From Sphaerosporella brunnea (lineage: Eukaryota > Ascomycota > Pezizomycetes > Pezizales > Pyronemataceae): a stretch of 64,000 nt of DNA. The notes beneath the pieces are model-generated. The model ran no database searches, was not told where the DNA came from, and saw nothing but the letters and a program-made list of their open reading frames with translations. Made by a program: the position numbers and the translations under genes. The stretch lies in assembly GCA_008704415.1 (NCBI GenBank), contig VXIS01000012.1, positions 62,001-126,000 on the forward strand, read 5' to 3'. Below, piece by piece: positions 11,268-19,688 of this stretch. Position 1 is the stretch's first letter. Each line of letters opens with the position of its first letter.

Positions 11268-11855
11268 TACCGTATTTTTCCGGTACGATGGGAATTGCCA
11301 CCGCCGAAGTTAATCTTTTCTAAGTAGCAAACGTACTATGTATGGAAACATGACGCAGCCGGCAAACCTTATGTGATGGCGAAGAGGGGCGGGCACTGGA
11401 GACGATGGAGACACAACTCGAGAGCAAGAGAATGGGCGACGTCACTGGCTAAGTCACTGCGCCATGTGGCAAAGTCACTAAGCCTACATGGCGCAGTGAC
11501 TTAGCCCATTCTCTTGTCCTCAACCCTACGGCTCGTCATACCGAATCCCCTGCAATTATGAAGCCAGATGTGCGACCAGGACCGCGGCGATTTTCCGTTG
11601 CTGAGTGGAGCCAGAATGGTGACAATCAAATGCCGGTTGTACTGCGCACTCTGCTTGACCGCGAACGTTCGAACCCCGATAGAAAAATTGTCGGTCGCCG
11701 CTCTGCTACGCGCCCAGCCATTGTCGCCTCCTTAGTGTTGTCGCCATCACATAAGGTTTGCCGGCTGCGTCATGTTTCCATACATAGTACGTTTGCTACT
11801 TAGAAAAGATTAACTTCGGCGGTGGCAATTCCCATCGTACCGGAAAAATACGGTA
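11268..11855. mobile_element. Foldback/MITE element with 115-bp inverted termini and nested hairpin
   Basis: The 115-bp left arm (11268-11382, beginning TACCGTATTTTTCCGGTACG) is a near-perfect inverted copy of the right arm (11741-11855). The inner part holds a second hairpin at about 11427-11517. Its arms contain AGAGAATGGGC and TAAGTCACTGCGCCATGT, and the left arm carries a ~10-bp insertion (GACGTCACTG). The element is 588 bp and non-coding. Long inverted termini of this kind are typical of Mutator-like or foldback non-autonomous elements. I see no clear target duplication at the two edges, so the exact ends and superfamily are open. Confidence 0.85.
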
Positions 11856-12140
11856 CAGTCGAAGCTGTCTATAGATGGAACATACAAGGACTGGGAGAAA
11901 ATTCTGGAAGGCGGCTGCGGCGGTGGGACAGGCGGCAATACTTTGCGTCGGCTAGCGTCAGCTAGCGTCAGCCATACTACCAGCGCGCTTCTTGCCCCAT
12001 CTTCAGCTCAAAGGCCACCTATTCTCCGTCGAATTCCCTTTCTCTCACCACATCATCGGACGCCCTCTTCTAAAAGTCGCCAACCGAAAAACCGGCACTT
12101 GACTCGCATTTGCAAGCTCAGGAATCTTCGTTTACCGATT

Positions 12141-12803
12141 ATGACGTCGATCGGCCTCCTCAATTTACCCCCCGAAATCCACCTCGAGATATCCAACTAC
12201 CTTTCGAAACTCTCCAAGTATGAGCTTGCCCTCACAAGCCGATATTTTCGCGTTACAATAGGGCCCATCACACTCACCCGCGCGGAGGCCTTCTCCTTGC
12301 GTTTGGAGGAGGAACAATCCGACCCAGCTCGTTACTGCCGCGTCTGCTCAAAGTGCGTACGATTGCTACCATTTTGGAATTTCTCGCATAAACACGCGGG
12401 AGCCAGAACGAAGCCCGTGCATCGCCTATGCCTCGACTGTTTTTTGAACGGCTATGATTTCATGCAGCGGCAGCCTCAGCTAGTCAAGTGGTTTTTTGGG
12501 TTGCAGATTGCAGTCTGTCACGTTTGTCGGCAACTCGTACGGTGCCATGATGCGGCGGCGATCTCAACTCCTTTCCTCCCCCACAATTGTTCCCTAGGAG
12601 TCGATCCAAATACACCGGTGGTAGATGGATCAGCTGAGCCCTCGATTCGCTGCCTACGGACCAGGGCTGATCGTTTGGAAGCCAAGCTGCCCAGATCTCT
12701 TTTGGATTTTCGGTCAGACAAACAATCAGTGAACCAAATAGTGAGGTCGTTTGGCCTTGAGAGTATCTTCGCTCATCTGGAGCACCAGGCCGATCTGCAC
12801 TAG
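12141..12803 (+). CDS. F-box protein with Cys-rich motifs
   Basis: Likely substrate-recognition subunit of an SCF ubiquitin ligase. I take the start at 12141 (MTSIGLLNLPPEIHLEI) because the F-box begins immediately after it; the frame is open upstream to 11943, but that extension is low-complexity. The protein is 220 aa. Residues 5-45 form the F-box (LLNLPPEIHLEISNYLSKLSKYELALTSRYFR). They are followed by paired cysteine motifs (YCRVCSKC near 65, LCLDC near 95, CHVCRQLVRC near 130) that could bind zinc. This combination recurs in large fungal F-box families whose targets are unknown. It is an isolated gene in repeat-rich DNA and no target can be inferred. Confidence 0.75.
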   Translation: MTSIGLLNLPPEIHLEISNYLSKLSKYELALTSRYFRVTIGPITLTRAEAFSLRLEEEQSDPARYCRVCSKCVRLLPFWNFSHKHAGARTKPVHRLCLDCFLNGYDFMQRQPQLVKWFFGLQIAVCHVCRQLVRCHDAAAISTPFLPHNCSLGVDPNTPVVDGSAEPSIRCLRTRADRLEAKLPRSLLDFRSDKQSVNQIVRSFGLESIFAHLEHQADLH

Positions 12804-14440
12804 AAGGAAAATTGCGAGGAATAAAAGTTCAGACTGGATAATAATGCGCATGCCTGCTTATTCCCTAACGAGATGTTTCTTTCAACGAAGCGTACCTATG
12901 CTCAACGCGCATTCTCTATAATCGACGGCTATTTTTTGCTCTTATCTGTTCCACTGGCGATTATATTTCCTTATGAGCGGGATTTGTTTCAATTTCAATC
13001 TGCTTTATAAGCATATTTCCCTTTCGGTTTACCAAGTAGCTAGGAGAGCACATGTAGGATAGGTACAACCACTCTCGAGACCTTGTTGATCGGGATTTCA
13101 ACACGGACTCACGGAACCCGAACTGACACAAAGCTGCTCTAAGTTGCCCATCCACAAACGCCAAACACCAAGCCTGTAAAACGCCAAGCCCACGTGACCC
13201 GCTCCGCAACAAAGCTCATAACAATCGATATTGATTGATACCGGTGTGTTCCGCCGGCTGCTCATTTCTAGAAGGCAAACTGCCAGCGGGTTGATGAAGT
13301 CTCTTGCCGGTCTGACCAACTCTTTCTTTGTGGTTCGACTCCAATTGTTGCATTATCCCCATCTGGCTGACGCCCCCATATGGCCACCGTCTACGTTATT
13401 CTACGGAGGCACCTTTACCCCGAACAGTTCACTCTCTAGACTACGGGGGATACTCCCCATACAATGTACTCTACTCAAAGCAGCGATGACCGTAGCTGCA
13501 TACTCATAGGTTGGATTACAGAGTACGGTGGTGTGTATTCTCTATGACAAGCAGGTGGCGTGCAACAGATAAACGTGCCTCACGAGCCAGCACTCGCTCC
13601 ACATTCACTTTATGTCAGGACGCGGTTATGTATGAACCGGTGCAACCAGAATTCCCCCACTCCAACATGATAATTTTCGGGGCAGGTAACTTTGCAAATG
13701 TGAAATTCAAATCACTACAATAATAAATGACTTGTAAAGTACCTACTGTCGGTGTGATATGATTTCGGTGAGATATGAGATCGCACCAAATACTTATCTT
13801 ATCTTATCTAGCGCCCTCTTGATCTGGTGCGATCATATCACACCGACACCTTCAACTTCAATGGGAATTTACGTCAACGGGCTCTTCCACCCACCCGGCC
13901 TAAAGCTCTGACGAGTAACACCAGCAACTGAATACCTCATACCTACTTCAAGCTTTCTAGCTAGGCCCCTTTACCGTGCAATGGAAACATCAGTGCTTCC
14001 CGAAAGTTTCCCGCACTGGGTGGGCTCTCGGACCTAGCCTTGGAACCGGGCATACATATACAGCCAGGGCATCCAGTAGCCCCCAAACCGCCAGGCATTT
14101 GGGGCGGGCTGGAAAGGCTCGTAGCCTTTAGGCTTTTGGTCAAGCACCACCGAAGCACACCCGGCGGAGCCAGGAACCAAATATACCTGAACCTTACGCC
14201 GAGGGATGAGGTTTGCATCGAAAGCTAGGAATTTTACTACTGTAGTATTTTAGTTTCGTGGCACTGTTCGGCGTCGCTAGGCCTTTGAAGGGCGGCGTCC
14301 AACTGCCTGCCTGACTTTCTCAATCGCCGGTCGCAGCCATAGTCTTCCCCGGCGTTAGATAGGGCTATTGCCGTATCGTCTCGGTATTACGCGGGGGGTG
14401 TTGCCAAGCTATCAAAAAGTTATTTACAGCAGCAGGACCA
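12804..14440. other. Intergenic DNA, no supported gene
   Basis: Apart from the small inverted-repeat element at 13748-13847, nothing is recognised. Short frames at 13231-13509, 13511-13723 and 13961-14228 lack any protein-like signature and are treated as chance. Confidence 0.5.
13748..13847. repeat. 100-bp palindromic MITE-like element
   Basis: GTCGGTGTGATATGAT at 13748-13763 is the exact reverse complement of ATCATATCACACCGAC at 13832-13847. Inner arms GATCGCACCA and TGGTGCGATC also pair. The loop contains TTATCTTATCTTATC. No target duplication was identified. Confidence 0.7.
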
Positions 14441-15227
14441 TTACAGTGCCGGCGGTGTTGAATAAACCCACGGCTTCAGCATCTTACCGTCTCTGCGCAC
14501 CGTCAGCTTTATCGTCGCCTTGCGCTTATCCCAGCCACTCTTTTCAACCTTGGCCCAGACAGTCTTGTCGCCGGTCGAGGTGTAGGTCCCACCGTCCAAA
14601 TACTCGTAGGGTGCAGGCGTTTGATTCGTATTGGTTGTGTCTCGAGCTTCAACGCCTTCGCTGTTTCGACGGTTGAATCGCAGCCAGCGTAGGACCACCG
14701 CAAGATAGTCCGTTGGAACCTTTTGTGCCTTGTTCGTTATAAAGCGGATGGAGATGCGGTAGCGGCAGAGAAATCAGCGAAACCAACCAGTAGAAAAACA
14801 AAACCGCTCTTCTTCTGGGTAATGCTCTGCATGCAGACGGGTAGAAGCCAATCGAAACCAACCCTGACGGATGATTTTTCCCCTTTTGACGATGTTCCAT
14901 GAACTCATCATAGAGGTCTTGCTCCATCTTCGGCCATTTGCCCTCTTTGTAGCGCTTAATCGTCCTTCGGTCTCCTAAAGCTTCGAGAATCCGGTCCTCC
15001 TGCTTGCGCCAACGGCTTACCTGAGAGGCATCAACTCCGTAAAATTTGCCAACCTCTCTGGTGGTGGGCTTTCGGGTCTCGATTCGTCCATCGCCCATAG
15101 TAGACTCCCTCGGGGTATCCAAATAGCTCAGGATCTCGATCTTCTTTCTATTGGTAGGCCGGCACCGGGTGCCTTTCACAGGGGCATCGCGCCATATCTT
15201 CCGGTGTTTCTCCGCTACCGGCACCAT
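14441..15227 (-). pseudogene. Decayed pogo/Tc1-mariner (DDE_1, CENP-B-like) transposase
   Basis: The relic of a pogo-family transposase reads across two frames. The N-terminal part has a psq-type helix-turn-helix DNA-binding region (TREVGKFYGVDASQVSRWRKQE) followed by KWPKMEQDLYDEFMEHRQKGK. After a frameshift near 14850-14870 the reading continues as YPEEERFCFSTGWFR, then a TGA stop at 14774-14776, then RISIRFITNKAQKVPTDY and LRWLRFNRRN. The catalytic core starts with KTVWAKVEKSGWDKRKATI but is cut off after MLKPWV; the later catalytic acids are missing. It is therefore a dead copy with one stop, one frameshift and a 3' truncation. Whether the source was a full pogo element or a domesticated gene cannot be told. 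Confidence 0.8.
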
Positions 15228-15685
15228 TTTGGACCGTACCTGGGAGCCTGCTCAGGGCGGAGAAGTCCCGGAGGTGCCATTGCGCATGCCGCTCACCAAG
15301 TACCCGCGCCCCGCCTTTCGATCATCATTGAAGTTGTGTGCAAACCCAAATTGTGACCGCGACGTCCAATCCCACCAATAGAAAACCCTCGACACCCGCA
15401 ACCTTACCACCCCCACCCCTCCGGCCCGCGTTGCTTAATACCGAGACCTGTATACAGCATATATGTCTCCGAGGCCAGAAGCCCTAAAAATTGTGCTTCT
15501 AGTGTCAACCCTCTTGGACCGCAGGCACAGCATCAATTGCCATAGCAGGTAGCTTTTGTAGTCTCCCATCCAGGTCTTCTCCCCTCGCCGCCCTTGTTGC
15601 AGGCCTGCATAGAGGACCTGATTTTGGTCGGTTACGAGCCCGAGTCAGTTCCTGTGGTTGCTCAATTAAACTCGTTTCAGCGTTT
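15228..15685. other. Intergenic DNA, nothing recognised
   Basis: About 460 bp lie between two gene relics. No gene, repeat or element was recognised. Confidence 0.5.
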
Positions 15686-16102
15686 CTATTCTTTGCTGAA
15701 TCGAATTACATAACCCAGAAAGTACATATAGTTGACTTTGATGGAAAGAAGTGATGGCCTTTGCGAAGAACTTAAAGTATTCGAAGCACGAAGTACAGGA
15801 CAGAACAAACATGTACAAAATATCCTACCCAAAGGGACCGTACCCAGCAACTTTTCCATAATCTCCTTTCCATAGTGCATGTTCTCCGCCGCCGCCGCCG
15901 TCAAAACTGCCTCCGTGACCACCAGATTTGGCTCCCTATCCAACATCCCTTTGACAACGATGGAAGCGTTGTATCTTGGAAGCGCAGCTGCATCATGCAA
16001 CTCCACAAAACAGATACCATAGTTCAATAACAGACATACTGTTTCCGCATTGGCCGAGTCCAGCAACGGGATATCAATAGTGACATCTGCACTTTGTTCC
16101 AA
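15686..16102 (-). pseudogene. Fragment of an ankyrin-type NLR-like protein
   Basis: A 138-codon frame contains ankyrin-like leftovers (DIPLLDSANAETVCLLLNYG) and a segment EAVLTAAAAENMHYGKEIMEKLLG. That segment resembles the short EAVVKAAA..GKEVMELLL repeats found at the C-termini of fungal NACHT/ankyrin proteins. There is no nucleotide-binding domain, and the 3' part reads as unrelated sequence. I interpret it as a gene fragment. Functional expression is unlikely. Confidence 0.45.
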
Positions 16103-16124
16103 TAGCCTGCGAAATGGCTCTGTA

Positions 16125-16476
16125 TCACCGCTAAGACTGGCTACGGACCGATGGTTCTAGACTGGAGGATGATGGCCAGGTAGGCTGTGCAATTTCATGG
16201 CTTGCCCCACCGGATCCCAATCCTGAGCCTTGGATCGGCCCCAACACCGGTCTCACATACCGCCCGCTGCCTCGATTGGAGCCGTTCTGGACTGGCGACA
16301 GTCACCACCTCGGCAACCATAAGGAGGTCTTCGGTGCTGAGATCTACGCCATACCTAGGTACAATTACTATGGACCCCTACGAGACGGCAAGCTACAGGC
16401 TACAGCTACGGCAGCAGCACAGCAGCCACCCCCCCCGCGGGTGGGAGGCACTTCGGTTAAATCCAACGTAGAGTAG
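16125..16476 (+). pseudogene. RNase H fragment of a non-LTR retrotransposon (Tad1-like)
   Basis: A frame open from about 16125 to 16476 reads TDGSRLEDDGQVGCAISW, then HHLGNHKEVFGAEIYAI. TDGS and the Glu in AEIYAI are the spacing and motifs of an RNase H domain, as carried by fungal Tad1-type LINEs. The remainder of the retrotransposon is absent, and the frame after the motif degenerates into Pro/Ala-rich sequence. Confidence 0.5.
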
Positions 16477-16825
16477 AGTAAAAGTGCTCTAGAGGATAGA
16501 GTCTACCACCGGCCTTGCCGAAAAAGCCGGAAGACCCTCCGGTCCTGTGACCTCATCGGCATTGCGGATCCTTTTCATCATTAACGTTTTGATCGGTACC
16601 GGTGCGGTGTTGATAGCCATGATGTGTCTACCACGAGAATACCTATACATCTACTTTCTACCTAAGGAGTTGAAGGGGCAAGCCACTGGCCACACCCGGT
16701 GAAGAGCAAAAGCAAAAGCTTGGATATAATTTCCTCCCTGAACCAAAGCAAAACGCCCAAAACGCCCGCAAACTCTAAATTATACCCCCCCCACCCCCCC
16801 AATGGCCCATTTTGCCCCCAGGATT

Positions 16826-17663
16826 TTAACGACTCCCGATTATACCCCCTACATCCCACACCCACACCATCTCGTCCCACCCCGTACTCGCCGCCCAGCC
16901 TTCTCCGCCAAACAGACACCAATCTACCCCGGCCACAAACTCGGTGTGTCTATCCATAACGCCCATCATCCTTCCGCCAGTGCCCGGCACCGCCACAGCG
17001 CTAGAAGCACTGCCATCCGTCCACACCCTCACACTCATATCGTAGCTCGCACTCAAAATCACGTCTTGCCAGTGTGGACTCCACGCGACTCTTCTGACCG
17101 CGTATTCATGCCCGACCAGCTCCGTCTGGCACGCCCCAGGCATCTTAAGATCCCAAACCCTGATAGCTCTGTCCACACCGGCCGTAGCAATAACCTCCGG
17201 ACGGTACTTATTCCAGTCCTGCGTCAGCACCTCCCCGGGCGAAACCCTCGTCTTCGCTATCTCGGCGCTAGGCTCGGGAGCTCTGAGATCAAACACGCGC
17301 ATGAAGCCATCGGAGGAAACGGCGCTGAGGACTGTAGGTGACGAAGGCTGGAACTGTACCGAGTAAGTACACGATCCGATGTAGATATTCCTCAGACTCT
17401 GCGGCGCCGTCGGATTCCAGATCTTGACGCTTCCGTCCCACGAGGACGACGCGAAGATGCTTTTGTCCACCAGGTTCCACGAGAGCGAAAACACCTCGCG
17501 GGTATGCTCGCGCCACTGTCGAATCGGGAATTCGTTGAGCGTCGCGTCAAAAAGCTTTATCGAGCCGTCGCCGGATGCTACTGCCAGCTGGTTCGCGTTC
17601 GACTCGCTGAACGCGACGTCGAAGAGCGAGTCTTGCGTGTCAAAGCTGCCTTTAGTCAGCGCG

Positions 17664-17719
<56 letters not shown>

Positions 17720-17896
17720 AAGAGAGGGGTACAATTTCTCGCACACAATCCCCTGCGGCGTCAACGCGAGTATGTAAAGGCGGCCATTCCCGACGAGCCC
17801 GAAGTTCGCCGAGGCGGCGCAAGCGATTCGGTTGTCGAAGAAGGGCGAGTATTTAACGGCATAGCCGTTGAAGCCGGTGGTGCGGAACGAGAGCAT
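16826..17896 (-). CDS. PEX7: PEX7, peroxisomal PTS2 receptor (WD40)
   Basis: Cytosolic receptor that carries PTS2-bearing proteins to the peroxisomal import machinery. It starts MLSFRTTGFNGYAVKYSPFFDNRIACA, a hallmark PEX7 N-terminus, and ends in the last WD repeat (GWDEMVWVWDV). WD signatures include SSSWDGSVKIWNP, SSDGFMRVFDLR, GVDRAIRVWDL and SASYDMSVRVW. The frame is open throughout, but a 29-codon Ser-Leu run interrupts the first blade. I infer that 17646-17732 is an 87-nt intron (GTACCC...GCTGAC...GGCAG). Removing it joins IVCEK to FFDTQDSLFDVAFSE as in the family and gives 327 aa. Exons are 17733-17896 and 16826-17645. The intron length is a multiple of three, so automatic prediction may keep it as protein. 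Confidence 0.93.
17670..17716. repeat. (GA)n microsatellite inside the PEX7 intron
   Basis: An uninterrupted GA run of roughly 47 bp lies within the inferred first intron of PEX7. Read on the minus strand it would encode Ser-Leu repeats if not spliced. Confidence 0.95.
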
Positions 17897-19688
17897 TTGC
17901 GGGTTATCAGTGTGTGGTTGTGATGGGGCATCTTATTTTTATTTTTTTGCTTCCGCCGCCGCCGCGATGCCCGTTGTCGCTGCTGTTGCCGAGGCCGAGG
18001 CTGTCGTCCCCGCAGTTTGGGGGCCCGTGCTTTCCCGTAATCGTAACCCTATCCCAGTCAGCCGAAGAAAGCCAACCCGTTACTTTGCGGCTGGTGCTGT
18101 GGCGAGGCCTTCCGTGAGCAAAGCGTACTCGTAGGTGTGGCTGCTCATGGCCGTGGTGCCACACCATCGATACTGTATTTTGACATCCCTACCGGGCTAC
18201 CAGATTGATATCTTTCTTTCCCTCGGTCGGAGCGTTGTTTTTGAGAGCATCGACAGGGTCATCATTTCTCACTCGAGGTCTCCACTCAGACCCACAATGC
18301 AAGGAAGTAGTCTCCTCTTCGGCCCTTATTACTCCCGTTTGGGAGGCAGTTAGGGAAGCGACAAGAGGGGGTGACAAGGAGGGTTGGAAGAGGACCTCCA
18401 CTCCTGTAGCAAGCGTCCTGGCAGACGCAAGGTGCACCAAGGCCGTCCTCGGCTGCCTGGGGAGCACGCAAGTTGGCAAGTGGCCGGAGAAGCCACGAGA
18501 ATGATTATGAACTTATGTCTTTCCTTTTGTGCTATCTTTCCAGTTATGAATTTCCTTGGTATGGTGCAGGTGGCCTTAAACCAACCTGTCGCTCAAAATT
18601 TCCCCGACTTCAATAACATCACAAGATTGCGCGACTGGTGGAAGCCAGCGCCTCAGTCTTACAGAGCGCATCTTATTTAGGGGACGGGAGGGCTGTTTCC
18701 CCAGAGTTCTCACGTGGTGATCAGTTTATTATAAACAGTCGTTGCCGTCTCCACCACCGCCGACGGGTCGGTTTAAGGCCGCCTGCACCATACGCCCCTT
18801 AGATTCTGTGGACACTTGAGGTCCAAGGGTAGATCTATGTATATAGCCCTCATGTCATAACCGCAAGCGGCCAAATACAGGATGATTTAAACAAAAATAA
18901 AGGCCCTTATTACTCTTCTGTGACGGAATTTGACCAACTATGCTCAGAAATATTGTGAGTTCCTGGTTGAGGCCTCGCCCCAATCGCAATATGCTCAAAC
19001 TGCCGGCATTGTGAAGGATCTGACAAACTTTTTAGGCCAATCTTGTACGCTCTTGAGAGTATATCAATCCCACAAACCCGCCAGTGGATGACTCCCCGTA
19101 AGGTCTGGAAGGCTTTCTAAACCGGTTTGCAAGGGTGTTTCAATGGTTTTCGCTTCTAAACAGTTTAGAACTGGGCCTCCTAGACTGCTCGTCTGGAAAG
19201 GGGGGAGGGGGGGTGTTCCAGACGATTGAAACTTCTAAATGTTTAGAAAACTCGCTGCGATTGGTTGGGAAGTACGGGGGCACCTTGCTTGGCGCCAAAA
19301 AAATAATTTAAAAAAGTGGGTGTGTACTAGTACACTCGACCCAAACCAAAGCTTTATCGTCTGGATCTGGTTTAAAAACCCTTCTAGATCTTACGGGAAG
19401 TCATCCAGTATGTATACACCATCCCAGGAAAATCGTACAAACCGTAATAGACACAATTGCAATACCTAATATGCGTTCCCAGCACATCTCGTCGATCGTC
19501 ATTGATTTTCTGAAGTAAAAAAATCACAACGCCGTTAATTTCAACCACCGGAGGATATCGCAATCTCGAACCGCGTAAACAGGTATACATCTCGTAGCAG
19601 CCGTAATATCTAGTAGAGTACACCCCCGTCACCTTCGCCTCCGCCTCCGCCGTACCGCTTCGCCGCTCGCTGATCGCTTGCCCTATTT
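17897..19688. other. Intergenic region between PEX7 and the coiled-coil gene
   Basis: No gene is firmly supported. A 50-codon stretch near 18935-19090 (YAQKYCEFLVEASPQSQYAQTAG...) and one at 18541-18680 (MNFLGMVQVALNQPV...) look protein-like but lack context and may be remnants of a mobile element. The word GGCCCTTATTACTC occurs at 18321 and 18902. A MITE-like repeat occupies 19104-19391. The first ~400 bp next to PEX7 presumably holds its promoter. Confidence 0.4.
19104..19391. repeat. Dispersed MITE-like repeat, copy 2, imperfect inverted ends
   Basis: This copy shares its right half with 10877-11185. Its ends form an imperfect inverted repeat of about 25 bp: TCTGGAAGGCTTTCTAAACCGG at the left, against the reverse complement of AAACCAGATC region...AACCCTTCTAGA at the right. 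It is about 288 bp and non-coding. Confidence 0.65.

Noticed and set aside
11558..11803. 81-codon frame inside the foldback element
   Set aside because: It runs into the right inverted arm and has no family features; the element looks non-coding.
16826..17341. 179-codon plus-strand frame opposite the PEX7 3' end
   Set aside because: Antisense shadow with His/Pro/Arg bias; PEX7 WD repeats are on the minus strand.
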